A stretch of DNA of 64,000 nucleotides from Sorlinia euscelidii (GTDB taxonomy: Bacteria; Pseudomonadota; Alphaproteobacteria; Acetobacterales; Acetobacteraceae), in assembly GCF_036452155.1 (NCBI RefSeq), contig NZ_JAWJZY010000003.1; one strand, given 5' to 3'. The position numbers and the translations under genes were made by a program. The notes under the pieces were generated by a model that saw only the letters and a program-made list of their open reading frames with translations, ran no database searches and had not been told where the DNA came from. Below, piece after piece: positions 19,097-29,499 of the stretch (its first letter is position 1; each line of letters starts with the position of its first letter).

Positions 19097-20025
19097 GTGG
19101 AGCAAAAGGTGAATTCAGCCCCTCAATTTCATACAGATGTCGTGACCCAGGGTTGGGTGCGGTATTTCCCCCGTCCTGTCCGCCCCTACCTTCTTCTGGC
19201 GCGGCTTGATCGCCCGGTGGGCACATGGCTGCTGTTTCTGCCGGGCTTCTGGGGCATCCTAGTGGCGCGCCCTATCATGGATGGGACCAGTCTCCGCCTG
19301 ATCCTGCTTTTCGCATTTGGCGCGTTGGTCATGCGTTCGGCAGGGTGTGTCGTGAATGATTTGTGGGATCGGAAAATTGATGCCCAGGTCGCACGCACAG
19401 CGGTGAGACCCCTCGCCAGTGGGCATATGCGGGTCAGACACGCGCTTCTATTTCTGGCTGTGTTATTGGCTTTGGGCTGTGCTGTGCTGGCGCAATTGCC
19501 CGTGCTCTGCTGGTATCTTGCGCCGATCGCGCTCCTGCTCGTGGCTTTTTACCCTGCGGCGAAGCGCGTCACATGGTGGCCCCAACTGGTCATGGGATTT
19601 ACGTTCGGCTTTGGCGCCCCGATGGGATATGCCGCCGCGGCCGGGCGGCTCGATATGACCGCCTTCTGCCTCTATGCTGGCACGATTCTGTGGCAGCTCG
19701 GCTTTGATACGATTTACGGCTTTCAAGATATTGAGGATGATGCCCGGATCGGCGTTAAATCGACCTCACTTTTATGGCGTGGAAGGGCGAAAATTTTCGT
19801 CGCAGTCTGTTATGCTCTCGCGACATTATTCTTTGCAGTTAGCGCCTTCAAGGCGTCGCTTGGGGGCTTTTCTGGCTTTGCGGCGCAATGTCGACGTTGA
19901 TCCTTATATATCAGGTTGTGACCCTACGCCCGAACGATCCGCCACATTGCCTTAAATTATTTAAAAGCAATGTCTTATATGGTTTGGTTCTTGCAACTTC
20001 TCTTTTGCTCGGTCGCATCATTTAA
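19097..20025 (+). CDS. ubiA: 4-hydroxybenzoate polyprenyltransferase, frame broken near C-terminus
   Basis: Integral membrane prenyltransferase attaching the polyprenyl tail to 4-hydroxybenzoate in ubiquinone synthesis. The two aspartate motifs are present: NDLWDRKID and DIEDDARIG. As written the frame stops at 19900. Adding one G to the five-G run 19862-19866 turns the tail into LGGLFWLCGAMSTL... and continues through HCLKLFKSN to a stop at 20025, which is the usual UbiA ending. Repaired length is about 309 residues with several hydrophobic helices. The start GTG at 19097 is preceded by GGGATGATATAG; no ATG is available. Divergent from rsmE. Confidence 0.88.
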
Positions 20026-20036
20026 CGACCCGCGTG

Positions 20037-20058
20037 GGAGCGCTGCCTCAGGCGCTCC
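20037..20058. terminator. Inverted repeat between convergent ubiA and MFS genes
   Basis: GGAGCGC, an 8-base loop, then GCGCTCC, starting 12 bases after the repaired ubiA stop and reaching into the last codons of the transporter gene. The convergent arrangement fits a bidirectional terminator, but there is no T run. Confidence 0.35.
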
Positions 20059-21432
20059 GCGTCCGCTCCCCCAATGAGATCAGATATTCCCGGCCGAGAC
20101 TGAGGATCGATCCCGCGAAGGCGATAACGGAGGCTGCCAACAGACATATCGTCGTTTCATGTCCGCTGAGGCGGAAGATGGCCGCAACGCATAACGCCCC
20201 CATTGTCTGCCCTCCCAGCCGCTCAACGGATACGAGCCCCGAGGCGCCGCCCTCCCGCCCTTGCGGCGTGGCGACCATGAGGACACGGTTATTCGGTGGA
20301 TGAAACAGCCCGAACCCGCATCCGCCGATGGCAACACGCCAGGCGATCGAGAAATTCGAGGCTGATTCTGGCAGGAGCCATAGCAGGAGAAATGCTGACC
20401 CCATCAGGAAGAGGCCAAAGGCACATATCTGAGCCGCGGGTAGACGGTCCGTCCATTTGCCAATCACAAAAGACATTATGCTGATGGAAAGCGCCCAGGG
20501 CGTGATCAACAACCCCACCTCTGATGGCGATCGATTAAATACAGCTTCCAACGTGAATGGCAGCGCGATGATGAAAAGATTGGAAGCGATATAGACCAGA
20601 TTACCGCAGATAAAAGCGACGAAAATCCTCGGTATAGGCAAAATATCCGTCGGCACGATTCGAAATTGCGAGAACTTCTCCCGTCGGACCAGCATGACCC
20701 CACATATCAATCCGAGCGCGGTGAGGCCCATGGCGGAAATCCCGCCACCATGCACGAGCGCATCCAACCCGATAACCGTCAATGTCAGGGCCAATGCGCT
20801 CAGCGCGATCGCCTTCAAATCGAGCCTCTGTTCGGAAAGAGGTGTCTTCGGGAGGGAAGTCAGCGCGAGTGTCAGCGCGATCAGGTCGAGTGGTAGGTTG
20901 ATCAGATAGATCCATCGCCAGGAAGCAAGCGCAAGAACAGCCGACCCGATGGACGGCCCGCACGCCACACCCAGCCCAAGCGCGAAGCTGTTGAGGGCGA
21001 TGCCTTTACCAATTGTATGCTGAGGATAGATAAAGCGTATGAGCGCGAGATTGACACCCATAATGCACGCGCTACCCGCCCCTGCAGGGCCCGCGCCAAC
21101 GTCAATGTCAGGAGAGAACTGGTAAACGCAGCCAGGGTGGACGCCACCAGAAACAGCGTGATCCCGATACAGCACATACGTGCATATCCGACACGAGACC
21201 CGAGCGCTGAGACAGGGAACAACAAGGCCAATGCCGCAAGCTGATAGACGTTGATCGCCCAGATGGATTGGGACGAGGTGACGTGAAGCTCTCTGGCAAT
21301 TGTCGGGAGGGCCACGTTTGTGACCGCGTAATCCAGAACCGATATGAAAACTGCGAGGACGACAGCGAACATCGCACGATAACGGACGCCTCGCGGCAGG
21401 CCGTATCGCGCCGCCGCGCCCTCAACCGACAT
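20048..21432 (-). CDS. MFS multidrug-type transporter (DHA2-like), frame broken
   Basis: Membrane transporter of the major facilitator superfamily. The N-terminal piece (from ATG 21432) has the first helix with SVLDYAVTNVALPTIARELHV, the motif of drug:H+ antiporters with 14 helices, and reads to LARALQG. There the frame is lost. One extra C in the four-C run 21079-21082 (a G on the coding strand) gives LARALQGAGSACIMGVNLALI and continues to the stop at 20048. Repaired length is about 461 residues. The start overlaps the end of the dienelactone hydrolase gene by 11 bases, so the two are probably co-transcribed. Substrate unknown. Confidence 0.8.
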
Positions 21433-22186
21433 GAAGCGGCCGCTCCAAACTGAAATGTCGTTGGTAGAGGGCGACGCTTTGACTCATTCCCCACAGGAAG
21501 AGGGTGGCATCGAAGCGCGGCGCGCCGTCCCGCAGGAACGCATGTTGCCCGTCAACTTCATGCCAGGAGAGGCGCAGCCTGGCTTTTTCAAGCTGATCCC
21601 GGATGAGTCGTCGCCCATCATAAGGGACATGAGGGTCATGCAATCCCCAGACCATCATGACTTCACCTTTGATCTCCGCAGCACGTCGGAGCGAATCATC
21701 CGAACGCCCGGCCCCCAGAGTCGCCGTGTGCAGATCTGTTGCGTAAAAGCAGACAGAAGCTTCAATCGCAGGGTTCAGCGCCGCGCGGAAAGATAAGTGC
21801 CCCCCAAGACACACGCCGAACGCGCCGAAACGCCCATTACACTGCGCATCCTCACGAAGCACCGAGATCAGTGCTGCCAGATCACTGTCATGTTGCGCGA
21901 CCGGCTTTTCATATTTCAGCTCATTACCACGATCCGTCCCTGCCTGGTCGTATGACAGGACGGTGCCCGGGGCTTCATATTCGTGGTAAACTTCGGGAAC
22001 AGCGACAATCATGCCATGTCCGGCGATCATCGCGGCCAGGCGCTCAATCGGCGCTGTCATCTGATAGATTTCGGAATAAAGAATGATGGCGGGATAACTT
22101 CCCTCACGCGCGGGGCGAAATAAATGCGTGCGCATTTTCCCGGATGGCGTGTCGATATCCACCGCTTCAGTTGGTTTGATCAGCAT
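21422..22186 (-). CDS. Dienelactone hydrolase family protein
   Basis: Alpha/beta hydrolase of 254 residues. The catalytic triad can be read: cysteine in FGVCLGGH, aspartate in GLHDPHVP and histidine in DGQHAF. This is the dienelactone hydrolase (carboxymethylenebutenolidase) arrangement. GGAG precedes ATG 22186 at a good distance. It is the first gene of a pair with the downstream transporter. Several inverted repeats lie upstream (22230-22312). Substrate cannot be inferred. Confidence 0.83.
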   Translation of the reverse strand: MLIKPTEAVDIDTPSGKMRTHLFRPAREGSYPAIILYSEIYQMTAPIERLAAMIAGHGMIVAVPEVYHEYEAPGTVLSYDQAGTDRGNELKYEKPVAQHDSDLAALISVLREDAQCNGRFGAFGVCLGGHLSFRAALNPAIEASVCFYATDLHTATLGAGRSDDSLRRAAEIKGEVMMVWGLHDPHVPYDGRRLIRDQLEKARLRLSWHEVDGQHAFLRDGAPRFDATLFLWGMSQSVALYQRHFSLERPLHVG

Positions 22187-22261
22187 GTGGATTCTCCTGT
22201 CACAGTGTTTGACTGGCCCTCAGGAGATCATACATCCATTTAGATGTCACTTACGCAAGCT

Positions 22262-22312
22262 ATCGATAAAGTGATCGACAGTTAAGTTACAATGTTGTTG
22301 CAGACGCAACAA
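22262..22312. promoter_or_regulatory. Inverted repeats upstream of hydrolase-transporter pair
   Basis: Two perfect inverted repeats: TCGAT-N6-ATCGA (22262-22277) and TTGTTGC-AGAC-GCAACAA (22295-22312). They sit 76-126 bases upstream of the hydrolase start and just before the end of der. They look like operator half-sites or hairpins, but no regulator gene is adjacent, so the role is unassigned. Confidence 0.35.
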
Positions 22313-22368
22313 TGCATAACGTCTTCACGACCCTTAAAATACGAGCTGTGCCCCAAAGTTATTGAGGA

Positions 22369-23787
22369 TTATTGTCCATCTCGAGCATAAGGATTTTTTG
22401 TACCACGTGTCTGAAGTCGAATTGGCACACCGGGCAGGTAAAACGCCTCCCGTAAACCATTGACGAGGTAGCGTCGATAAGCTTCCGGCACTTGCTCAGC
22501 CCGCGTGCCGAAGAGGATGAAAGTCGGCGGCCGCGCTTTAGCCTGCGTCATGTAACGAAGCTTAAGCCTGCGCCCATCGACCAGAGGGGGCGCGTGACGC
22601 TCAAGCGCGCCTTCAAACCAGCGATTCAGTTCACCGGTTGAAACGCGGCAATTCCATATGTCATGGACCTGTCGCACGGCAGGCATGAGCTTGTTGATCC
22701 CCGCACCTGTCAGGGCTGAAAAGGTGATAACGGGGATGCCCTTCATCTGCGCCAAAGAGATTTCCAACCGGTCCGAGACGGCTTTCATGGTGGCGGCACG
22801 ATCGGCGACCGCATCCCATTTATTGAGGGCGATGACGCAGGCGCGCCCCTCACGCTCAATCAGTCGGGCAATTTGCAGATCCTGCTCATGCACGCCAAGC
22901 AGGGCATCAATGACGAGCACGACCACTTCAGCCATCTTGAGGGCTTCAAGACTGGCGGAGACGGAAATGCGTTCCAGCTTTTCCTCGACACGGGCCTTTT
23001 TACGCATCCCCGCCGTATCGACGAGCTGAACTTCGCCTTTCTGATCCCGAAATTGCACCGAAATCGAATCGCGCGTCAGGCCAGGCTCCGGCCCGGTAAT
23101 CATCCTCTCAGCACCGAGAAGGGCATTGACCAGAGTCGACTTGCCGGCATTGGGCCGACCGACAATCGCCAGATGTAAGGGGCCGGTATTGATGGGCGCC
23201 TCAACCTCATCGTCCGAGGCGTCTGAAGCGTCCGTATCTCGTACTGGCGCACCAGCTTCATCCAGCGCATCTTTTTCGTCGCCCTTCAGCCGGTCCGCAA
23301 TTTCCCGCATCAAATGGGAGAGCCCCTCGCCATGCTCGGCTGACACAGCAAGAGGCGTCCCCAGACCCAAGGCAAAGGATTCATAGACTTCCGTCTGCGC
23401 TGCGCTTCCTTCCGCCTTATTGGCGATGAGGAGGACAGGCCGGTTCTGACGGCGTAGAAATTGCGCGAAATGACGGTCCGCCGGTGTGACGCCCGCCCGC
23501 GCATCGATACAAAAGAGAATGAGATCCGCCTGGCCGATCGCCGTTTCAGATGAAGCGCGCATACGCCCGAAAACCGTGTCCGGCGCGGCTTCCTCCAACC
23601 CTGCCGTGTCCACGATGCGGATGAGACGCCCGCCTAAACGGGCTTCCCCCTCCTTATAGTCGCGCGTCACACCCGGCATGTCCGAGACGATGGCTTGTCG
23701 ACGACCGACAAGGCGATTGAAGAGTGTTGATTTGCCGACATTGGGTCGCCCCGCAATAACGACGCAGGGAGTCTGCCCAGATTGCAT
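22369..23787 (-). CDS. der: Ribosome-assembly GTPase Der (EngA)
   Basis: Two tandem G domains and a C-terminal KH-like domain, 472 residues, required for 50S subunit assembly. The first Walker A is GRPNVGKST at residues 13-21, with DMPGVTRD; the second is GRPNAGKST near residue 213 with DTAGMRKK. A short acidic linker rich in D, E and A joins the two domains. It follows bamB by 5 bases, the common bamB-der order. Confidence 0.96.
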   Translation of the reverse strand: MQSGQTPCVVIAGRPNVGKSTLFNRLVGRRQAIVSDMPGVTRDYKEGEARLGGRLIRIVDTAGLEEAAPDTVFGRMRASSETAIGQADLILFCIDARAGVTPADRHFAQFLRRQNRPVLLIANKAEGSAAQTEVYESFALGLGTPLAVSAEHGEGLSHLMREIADRLKGDEKDALDEAGAPVRDTDASDASDDEVEAPINTGPLHLAIVGRPNAGKSTLVNALLGAERMITGPEPGLTRDSISVQFRDQKGEVQLVDTAGMRKKARVEEKLERISVSASLEALKMAEVVVLVIDALLGVHEQDLQIARLIEREGRACVIALNKWDAVADRAATMKAVSDRLEISLAQMKGIPVITFSALTGAGINKLMPAVRQVHDIWNCRVSTGELNRWFEGALERHAPPLVDGRRLKLRYMTQAKARPPTFILFGTRAEQVPEAYRRYLVNGLREAFYLPGVPIRLQTRGTKNPYARDGQ

Positions 23788-23792
23788 GATCT

Positions 23793-25184
23793 TTATCCGT
23801 AAGCGTTCAAATTTCCGTCTACGGAGAGTACGAGAAGCTTTCCGTCGCAGATAATGGGTTCAATAAGAGTTGGGCTGGATGTTTTCGTGACAGAGAGGAT
23901 CTTGCCCGTGCCCGCATCAACGACGGCCATGCCTGCATCTTTAAAGGATGAGACACAGACGAGCTTTCCGTCCGCCATAATCGGCCCGAACCAGGTGATC
24001 GCGTCTTTGTCTTTCACCTCATTTTGGAAGCGCCGCAAATTCTGTGACCAACGCACATGCCCGGATTGTCGGTCAAGACAGGCAATCTGTTGGTCTGAGG
24101 AGATGATATAAAGCCAGTCATCAACAATGAGCGGTGTATTCTGTCCGCTGACCTCCCTCTCCCACAATCGACGCCCGGAGCGCATGTCAATGGCCACGAG
24201 CACTTTTGAAAGGCTGACAGCATAGACTGTCTGATGGGTGATCACGGGCGCACCGCGGACACAGGCAAGGTCAAGGATCGCGCCTTGCCCGTTGGAGCCG
24301 CCAAGACTGTCACTCCAGACCAGCTCGCCGGATTCCGCCCGCAGGGCGACGAGGTCACCACTGCCGAAACCCGCGACGATAATCCCATTGACAATCGCCG
24401 GGGCGGGTTGGCCGAACATCACGGTTTCAGCCGGCGTGGCCTGATAGCTCCAGAGCTGCCGACCCGTCTGCGCATCAAGCGCGAAAAGACGCTCATCAAT
24501 CGTGCCGAAGAACACGCGGCCATCCATGATAGTCGGGCTGGAGCGCCCGGGCACGCCGAGATCGCTGCGCCATTTCTCAGTGCCTGACGCCGCGTCGAGG
24601 GCAATGACCTGCCCGACCCCATCTACAATATAGAGCACGCCATCAGCGATGCCGAGGCCACCGCCAATATCGGTCGAGCGGGATTTGCGGCCCTTCGGAA
24701 CAAAGCGCCATTTAAACATCATGCCAGGCCATGCCCAAGCGCGGACGGTGCCGATCGCGTCACGCGTGTAGATCATCCCCCCGGCAATCATGGGCGGTGA
24801 CTGTATGGCCCCGCGCCCGTTCGGGCCGAGGGCGGCAAAATGCAGAAATGCCGGTTCTGAGATACCCGCCCCGATGGAACGGGACCAGGCAAGATGGTCG
24901 CTGGCCCATTGTGCGTTAACCGCCTCATGGGAGGGGATGCGATGGGCCTGCGCCCATGAGGAAATATTTTCGGAAGGGGGCAGATTGATGGGCGTGTGAT
25001 CCGACTTGTCAACCACCAGCCCGGCACCACCCGACAGCACATCAACACGATGGCCCGGTATAGGCGGCTTCGGTTTGTCACGGAAAAGCCCGCACCCTGT
25101 CAACAAGGCGGTCGATGCCGTCAACCCGCCAAAAAACGCACGCCTTGAGGATTTCAACGCAGAATGATGGGGGAGATCAGTCAT
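23793..25184 (-). CDS. bamB: Outer-membrane assembly lipoprotein BamB (PQQ-like repeats)
   Basis: 463 residues. A signal peptide with lipobox LLTGCG is followed by an eight-bladed beta-propeller recognised by repeated G-x-Y/F...LDAxTG and W blocks, for example ALDAASGTEKW and ALDAQTGRQLW. Together with BamA it inserts outer-membrane proteins. The start overlaps the upstream YfgM-like gene by 8 bases and der follows directly, so the three form one operon. Confidence 0.88.
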   Translation of the reverse strand: MTDLPHHSALKSSRRAFFGGLTASTALLTGCGLFRDKPKPPIPGHRVDVLSGGAGLVVDKSDHTPINLPPSENISSWAQAHRIPSHEAVNAQWASDHLAWSRSIGAGISEPAFLHFAALGPNGRGAIQSPPMIAGGMIYTRDAIGTVRAWAWPGMMFKWRFVPKGRKSRSTDIGGGLGIADGVLYIVDGVGQVIALDAASGTEKWRSDLGVPGRSSPTIMDGRVFFGTIDERLFALDAQTGRQLWSYQATPAETVMFGQPAPAIVNGIIVAGFGSGDLVALRAESGELVWSDSLGGSNGQGAILDLACVRGAPVITHQTVYAVSLSKVLVAIDMRSGRRLWEREVSGQNTPLIVDDWLYIISSDQQIACLDRQSGHVRWSQNLRRFQNEVKDKDAITWFGPIMADGKLVCVSSFKDAGMAVVDAGTGKILSVTKTSSPTLIEPIICDGKLLVLSVDGNLNAYG

Positions 25185-25914
25185 TGAAGCCCGCTTTCAG
25201 GATGGTTGACATGGTGGCGGCACGCTGCCGGATGCTGTTTGGCACTTCAGGGTTGCCGGCAAGCGCCCTGGCGAGGTGGCGGGCCTCAAGCCGACGCTTT
25301 TCATCCAGATGGGACGCCATATCTGTCGATAGAAGCCCCTCTTCCGCATAGGGCTTCCAGGGGCCGCCATCGCGGGCGAGCGCTTCATAACCGGCGCGAA
25401 TCTCAGTCTCCGGCAGGGCATGCATGGCGGATGCGGCATTGAGGCGGACATAGCGCGCGTAGGCGCGAATGATGGCGGGCGCCGACGTATTATCCGCCAG
25501 TTGCTGAAGCGTTGCGGACCCGGCTTTGAAGTCGCCCTGTTGAATCTGCGCTTTCGCCATCTGGATGGCCGCATCGTAGCGGATCTGGCCCGGCGCCTTC
25601 TTCGTCAGCGCGGCGAGATCAGCGATCGCCTTTTTGACATCCTGATCCGAGTCGGATTCCAGCAATGTCAGGGAAGCGGCGTAAAAAATCGCGGAGGCCT
25701 GCGCAGCATCGCGCTTCAGCGCATGACGGTGCCACTGCCACACACCCAACCCGACGAGGGCGAGAAGCAGGACGGAAATACATAATGCCGCGTGACGCCG
25801 CGCCATGGCGAGGGCCGTCTCGGCACGCATCTCGGATCGGACCTGTTTAAGGAGTTCTTCTGACACGTTGTCCCTTTCCTGCGCGCGCTTGAGATGGGTG
25901 GAGAAATCACCCAT
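25177..25914 (-). CDS. YfgM-like membrane-anchored TPR protein
   Basis: About 245 residues with an N-terminal cytoplasmic segment, one transmembrane helix (ALCISVLLLALVGLGVW) and a periplasmic region of helical repeats. This layout and the place before bamB and der match the YfgM/DUF2133 family, which works with the Sec/PpiD periplasmic chaperone network. The ATG at 25914 is one codon after a TTG at 25917; either could be used. Confidence 0.75.
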   Translation of the reverse strand: MGDFSTHLKRAQERDNVSEELLKQVRSEMRAETALAMARRHAALCISVLLLALVGLGVWQWHRHALKRDAAQASAIFYAASLTLLESDSDQDVKKAIADLAALTKKAPGQIRYDAAIQMAKAQIQQGDFKAGSATLQQLADNTSAPAIIRAYARYVRLNAASAMHALPETEIRAGYEALARDGGPWKPYAEEGLLSTDMASHLDEKRRLEARHLARALAGNPEVPNSIRQRAATMSTILKAGFND

Positions 25915-26009
25915 CAATCCAACAAGGTGACGATAAACGCCTTATATGCCGACCTGCCGCCTTGTGCGTCAAATTGCGACGCGTCAGCAAGCCTTAACGT
26001 ACGACTCAC

Positions 26010-26390
26010 TCACCCACTTTTCTTCAATTTGGCGGAAGCTTTGTTGAAGGACGCCGCCATATCCGCGAAATCCTTGGAAATGCGGTTGTGGATTGCCATG
26101 CCCTGATCATGGATGGCGGCAATCTGCTTGCGGGCATCCGTGCTGATGGCTTCCTCAGCAATACGCGCCTGTTTGATGACGCAATCATCATATTTCCGGG
26201 CGTCTTTCTGATAACTTTGAAACTTATCCACCGCCTCATTAAAATGCGCGACCGTGTCGAGTTTCAGATCGGGTTCAACTGGCGCTGTCCCGCATTTATC
26301 GAAAGGGCCCGCGGCCGCTTGGAGCGGTGAAGCGCTCATCCCCGCCGCGAAGGTCATGATGATGACGGCCCACTGCCATTTTGAACGCAT
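26010..26390 (-). CDS. Exported hypothetical protein
   Basis: 126 residues. Signal peptide from MRSKWQW to about LQAAA, then a mostly helical, charged mature part with two cysteines (DKCGT and YDDCVIK) that could pair. Start at 26390 chosen because GGGGGAA lies 3 bases upstream. Lies between pyrC and the YfgM-like gene on the same strand. I do not recognise the family. The helical content and location suggest a periplasmic protein, with no further inference. Confidence 0.65.
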   Translation of the reverse strand: MRSKWQWAVIIMTFAAGMSASPLQAAAGPFDKCGTAPVEPDLKLDTVAHFNEAVDKFQSYQKDARKYDDCVIKQARIAEEAISTDARKQIAAIHDQGMAIHNRISKDFADMAASFNKASAKLKKSG

Positions 26391-26425
26391 AATTCCCCCT
26401 GATACAAACGCTAACCGCAAATCTG

Positions 26426-27711
26426 TCACGGCAGAAAATGCACGAGTCGCCCTTTCGGACCTTCGCGGATCTCATCATCCTGCATGACGACATGGCCGCG
26501 CACAATCGTCGCTGTGGGCCAGCCTGTCACCGTAACACCGTCAAAGGGCGACCAGCCGACCGGCGTGGCAATCCAGTCATTTGTGATCGTGCGCTTCCTG
26601 CGCATATCAACCAGTGAGAAATCCGCGTCATAACCAACAGCGATACGGCCTTTATCCGGAACGCCATAGACGCGCGCAGGGCCGGATGACATGACATCCG
26701 TCAAACGCGATAGTGACAGCCGCCCGGCATTGACGTGGTCAAGCATGAGCGGGAGGATGGTCTGCACACCGGTCAGCCCGCTGGCACATTGCAGCCAGGG
26801 GCGGCATTTTGCCTCAAGCGAATGTGGTGCATGGTCGGATGAGACGACATCAACCCGCCCATCCCGCACGGCTTCCCACGACGCATCATGATGCTGCTTG
26901 TCACGGATCGGCGGATTCATGACGGCGAGGCCACCCAGACGCTCATAACATTCAGGCGCATATTGCGTCAGATGATTGACGAGCACTTCAACCGTCGCCA
27001 CATCCCGATGCTCTTTGAGGTAAGCGAGTTCCTCAGAAGTCGATGTATGCAGGATATGGACCGGACGCCCGGTCTTGCGGGAAAGCGCAACGATGCGGCG
27101 CGTCCCGCGAAAGGCGGTCTCTGCGTCGCGCCAATGCATGTGATTGACGTAATCCTGCCCGACCTCAAATTGGGGTCGTCTCTCCTGCAACCGATATTCA
27201 TCTTCAGAATGAAACGCCACGCGGCGGTGCCCGCTGCGCAAAACCGCCTCGATCCCCGCATCATCTTCAATCATCAGATCGCCCGTGGAGGACCCTGCAA
27301 AAACTTTAATGGCGCAGACGCCCGATTCAAGCTCCAATCTGGCGAGTTCGGGGGTATTTTCACGCGTGGCGCCGACATATTGGCCCATATCGACGAAGCT
27401 TTTCTCCGCGATTGTCCTGCGCTTGGCGGCCAAAGCTGCGGAAGAGGTGATGGGGGCGCCGTGTTGGGCATGTCCAGCACCGTCGTGATACCCCCTAAAG
27501 CAGCGGCCTTCGTGCCCGTCGCAACGGATTCAACCTCAGGGTCACCCGGGTCTCGAAGATGCACATGGGCGTCAATCATCCCCGGCAGAACATGCAGCCC
27601 TTTTGCGTCAATGACGTGATCCGCCGTGTCCCCCGCCGCAACGGACAAGCTCTCGATCCTGCCATTTTTTATCCCGAGATCTGCCGACGCCTCCCCCACG
27701 CAAAAACGCAT
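26426..27711 (-). CDS. pyrC: Dihydroorotase, frame broken after DMPNT
   Basis: Zinc amidohydrolase that closes carbamoyl-aspartate to dihydroorotate in pyrimidine synthesis. Metal ligands are seen in DAHVHLRDPG near residue 50 and in SSDHAPHS near the C-terminus; AIKVFAG carries the likely bridging lysine. The frame breaks after DMPNTAPP. One added base in the run 27452-27456 (five G on the plus strand, C on the coding strand) gives APPITSSAALAAKRRT and joins the two halves. Repaired length about 428 residues. Related hydantoinase-like enzymes share the fold, but the HLTQYAPE and NPPIRDK blocks favour dihydroorotase. asnB lies upstream. Confidence 0.87.
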
Positions 27712-27759
27712 ATTCCATGTCGGATGATGAGATCATAATGCATAAAAACCCCGGCAGCC

Positions 27760-29499
27760 CTAACTGGCAAGAACCTCGTCAACATCCCCGTCACAAGGGA
27801 CGCCCTCTATATGTATTCTATGCCATAGCGCGTAAAACAGCAAAACCCATGCGGCCTTGCGGGCCTTGCGGTCGCCCGTCTTCTGCACGATTGCGCCGAT
27901 ATCGACACCCGGCATGGCGGCTTTGAGGGCCGCCTGCTGATGGAGGAGCGGCCCTAATCGCGCGGCTTGCGCTGCCATCCAGGCCCCGACGGGCACGGTG
28001 AAACCCTGTTTCGGCGCAAAAGCATCGGCCTGACTGCATTGCTGGTCAAGCCATTTACGCAACAGATATTTGCCCTGCCCGTGACGCGTCTTGAGGCGGT
28101 CGGGCAAACGCCAGGCCAGCCGCGCCAGTTCAACATCCAGTAAAGGCGTCCTGCCTTCCATCCCATGCGCCATCAGGCAGCGATCAAGTTTGATGAGCAG
28201 ATCATCCGGCAACCAGGTCGCGATATCGAGCCGCTGCGCGGCACGAAAGCGCGTATCACCCGGCGCGGCGGAGAGGTCCGTCTTCCAGGACGTGTCCTTC
28301 CATTTCGGTAGCACAGCGCTCATGATCCCGTTACAGCGTGGCGCCCGCCCCCCGCGCCACCAGGGGCGACAGGCGCGCCGATAGCGCCCATATCCGCCGA
28401 AAAGCTCATCCCCACCCTCCCCGCTAAGGACCACCGTCAGGTCACGCCGCGCCGCGCGGGCGAGGAACCAGGTCGGGATGATGGCGTAATCCGCCACGGG
28501 GTCATCCATGCACGCCACGATTTTAGGCAGGTCCTCCCAGAACATCCGCTCCGTTATCGTGATGACCTCATGCGCCGCGCCGCAAGCGGCCGCCATACGG
28601 CGCGCGGCCGCGGCTTCATCCACCGGGCCCGTATCGAAGCGCGCTGTCCACGCGACGGGCCGGCGCGAATCAAGCCGCACCATCGCCGCGAGAATGGCGG
28701 CACTGTCAACACCCCCGGAGAGGAAGAGCCCGCTGGGCACATCCGCGCGCTGATGCACGGCAACCGAATCCAATAAAATTTTATCAAGCGCCTTAAGCGC
28801 CGCTTCCTCCGTCATACCGCGATCAATATCGCCCTCTATGGCAGGCTTGAACTGCCGTGACGTGATCGCGCCATTTTCGACGACTAACGTCTCACCCGGC
28901 CGCGCCCGTCTGATCCCGAGGAAAATCGTTTCAGATCCAGCGACAAACTGGGTTTGCAAAAGCTGCGTGACAGCTTCCGGCCGGCACGACGCGGCCGCGT
29001 ACCCGCCAGCAATCAGGGCCTGCGGCTCAGACGCAAAAGCGATGCCCTGACGTGTCTCGACATAATAGAGGGGTCTGATCCCGAAAGGGTCGCGCGATAA
29101 AGCGGCACGATCCACCTCATCCCCTTGATCCACAAAGGCGATGGCGTACATGCCACGCAGCGCATCGACGTGATGGGCACCCAGCCACGGCCACAGATAA
29201 AGAGGGGCTTCACAGTCGCTTCCCGTCTTGAAGGCGATGTAAGACAGATCCTGCCGTAATAAGGGATCATTATAGATCTCGCCATTCGCGACCAGCGCCA
29301 GGCGATCATGGATAAGAGGCTGCGCACCGCCTTCAAGATCAATAATGGAAAGCCGCGTATGTCGCAGCCCGACCCCGCGTGCCTCAAATGCGCCGCGCCC
29401 GTCCGGGCCGCGATGCAGGATTGCGCGCTCCATCCGGTCAAGGGCATCGATGTCGATTTGGGTCCCAGGCCTGGCGAGGAAACCAGCAATGCCGCACAT
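27760..29499 (-). CDS. asnB: Asparagine synthase (glutamine-hydrolysing)
   Basis: 579 residues. The N-terminal glutaminase domain begins MCGIAGF with the nucleophile Cys2. The synthetase domain holds the ATP-binding SGGVDSA motif and LSGEGGDELFGGYGRY. It could supply asparagine, or amidate a sugar or peptide, since it lies directly beside two glycosyltransferases (1 base from the first). General asparagine synthesis versus a cell-surface role cannot be separated here. Confidence 0.87.
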   Translation of the reverse strand: MCGIAGFLARPGTQIDIDALDRMERAILHRGPDGRGAFEARGVGLRHTRLSIIDLEGGAQPLIHDRLALVANGEIYNDPLLRQDLSYIAFKTGSDCEAPLYLWPWLGAHHVDALRGMYAIAFVDQGDEVDRAALSRDPFGIRPLYYVETRQGIAFASEPQALIAGGYAAASCRPEAVTQLLQTQFVAGSETIFLGIRRARPGETLVVENGAITSRQFKPAIEGDIDRGMTEEAALKALDKILLDSVAVHQRADVPSGLFLSGGVDSAAILAAMVRLDSRRPVAWTARFDTGPVDEAAAARRMAAACGAAHEVITITERMFWEDLPKIVACMDDPVADYAIIPTWFLARAARRDLTVVLSGEGGDELFGGYGRYRRACRPWWRGGRAPRCNGIMSAVLPKWKDTSWKTDLSAAPGDTRFRAAQRLDIATWLPDDLLIKLDRCLMAHGMEGRTPLLDVELARLAWRLPDRLKTRHGQGKYLLRKWLDQQCSQADAFAPKQGFTVPVGAWMAAQAARLGPLLHQQAALKAAMPGVDIGAIVQKTGDRKARKAAWVLLFYALWHRIHIEGVPCDGDVDEVLAS

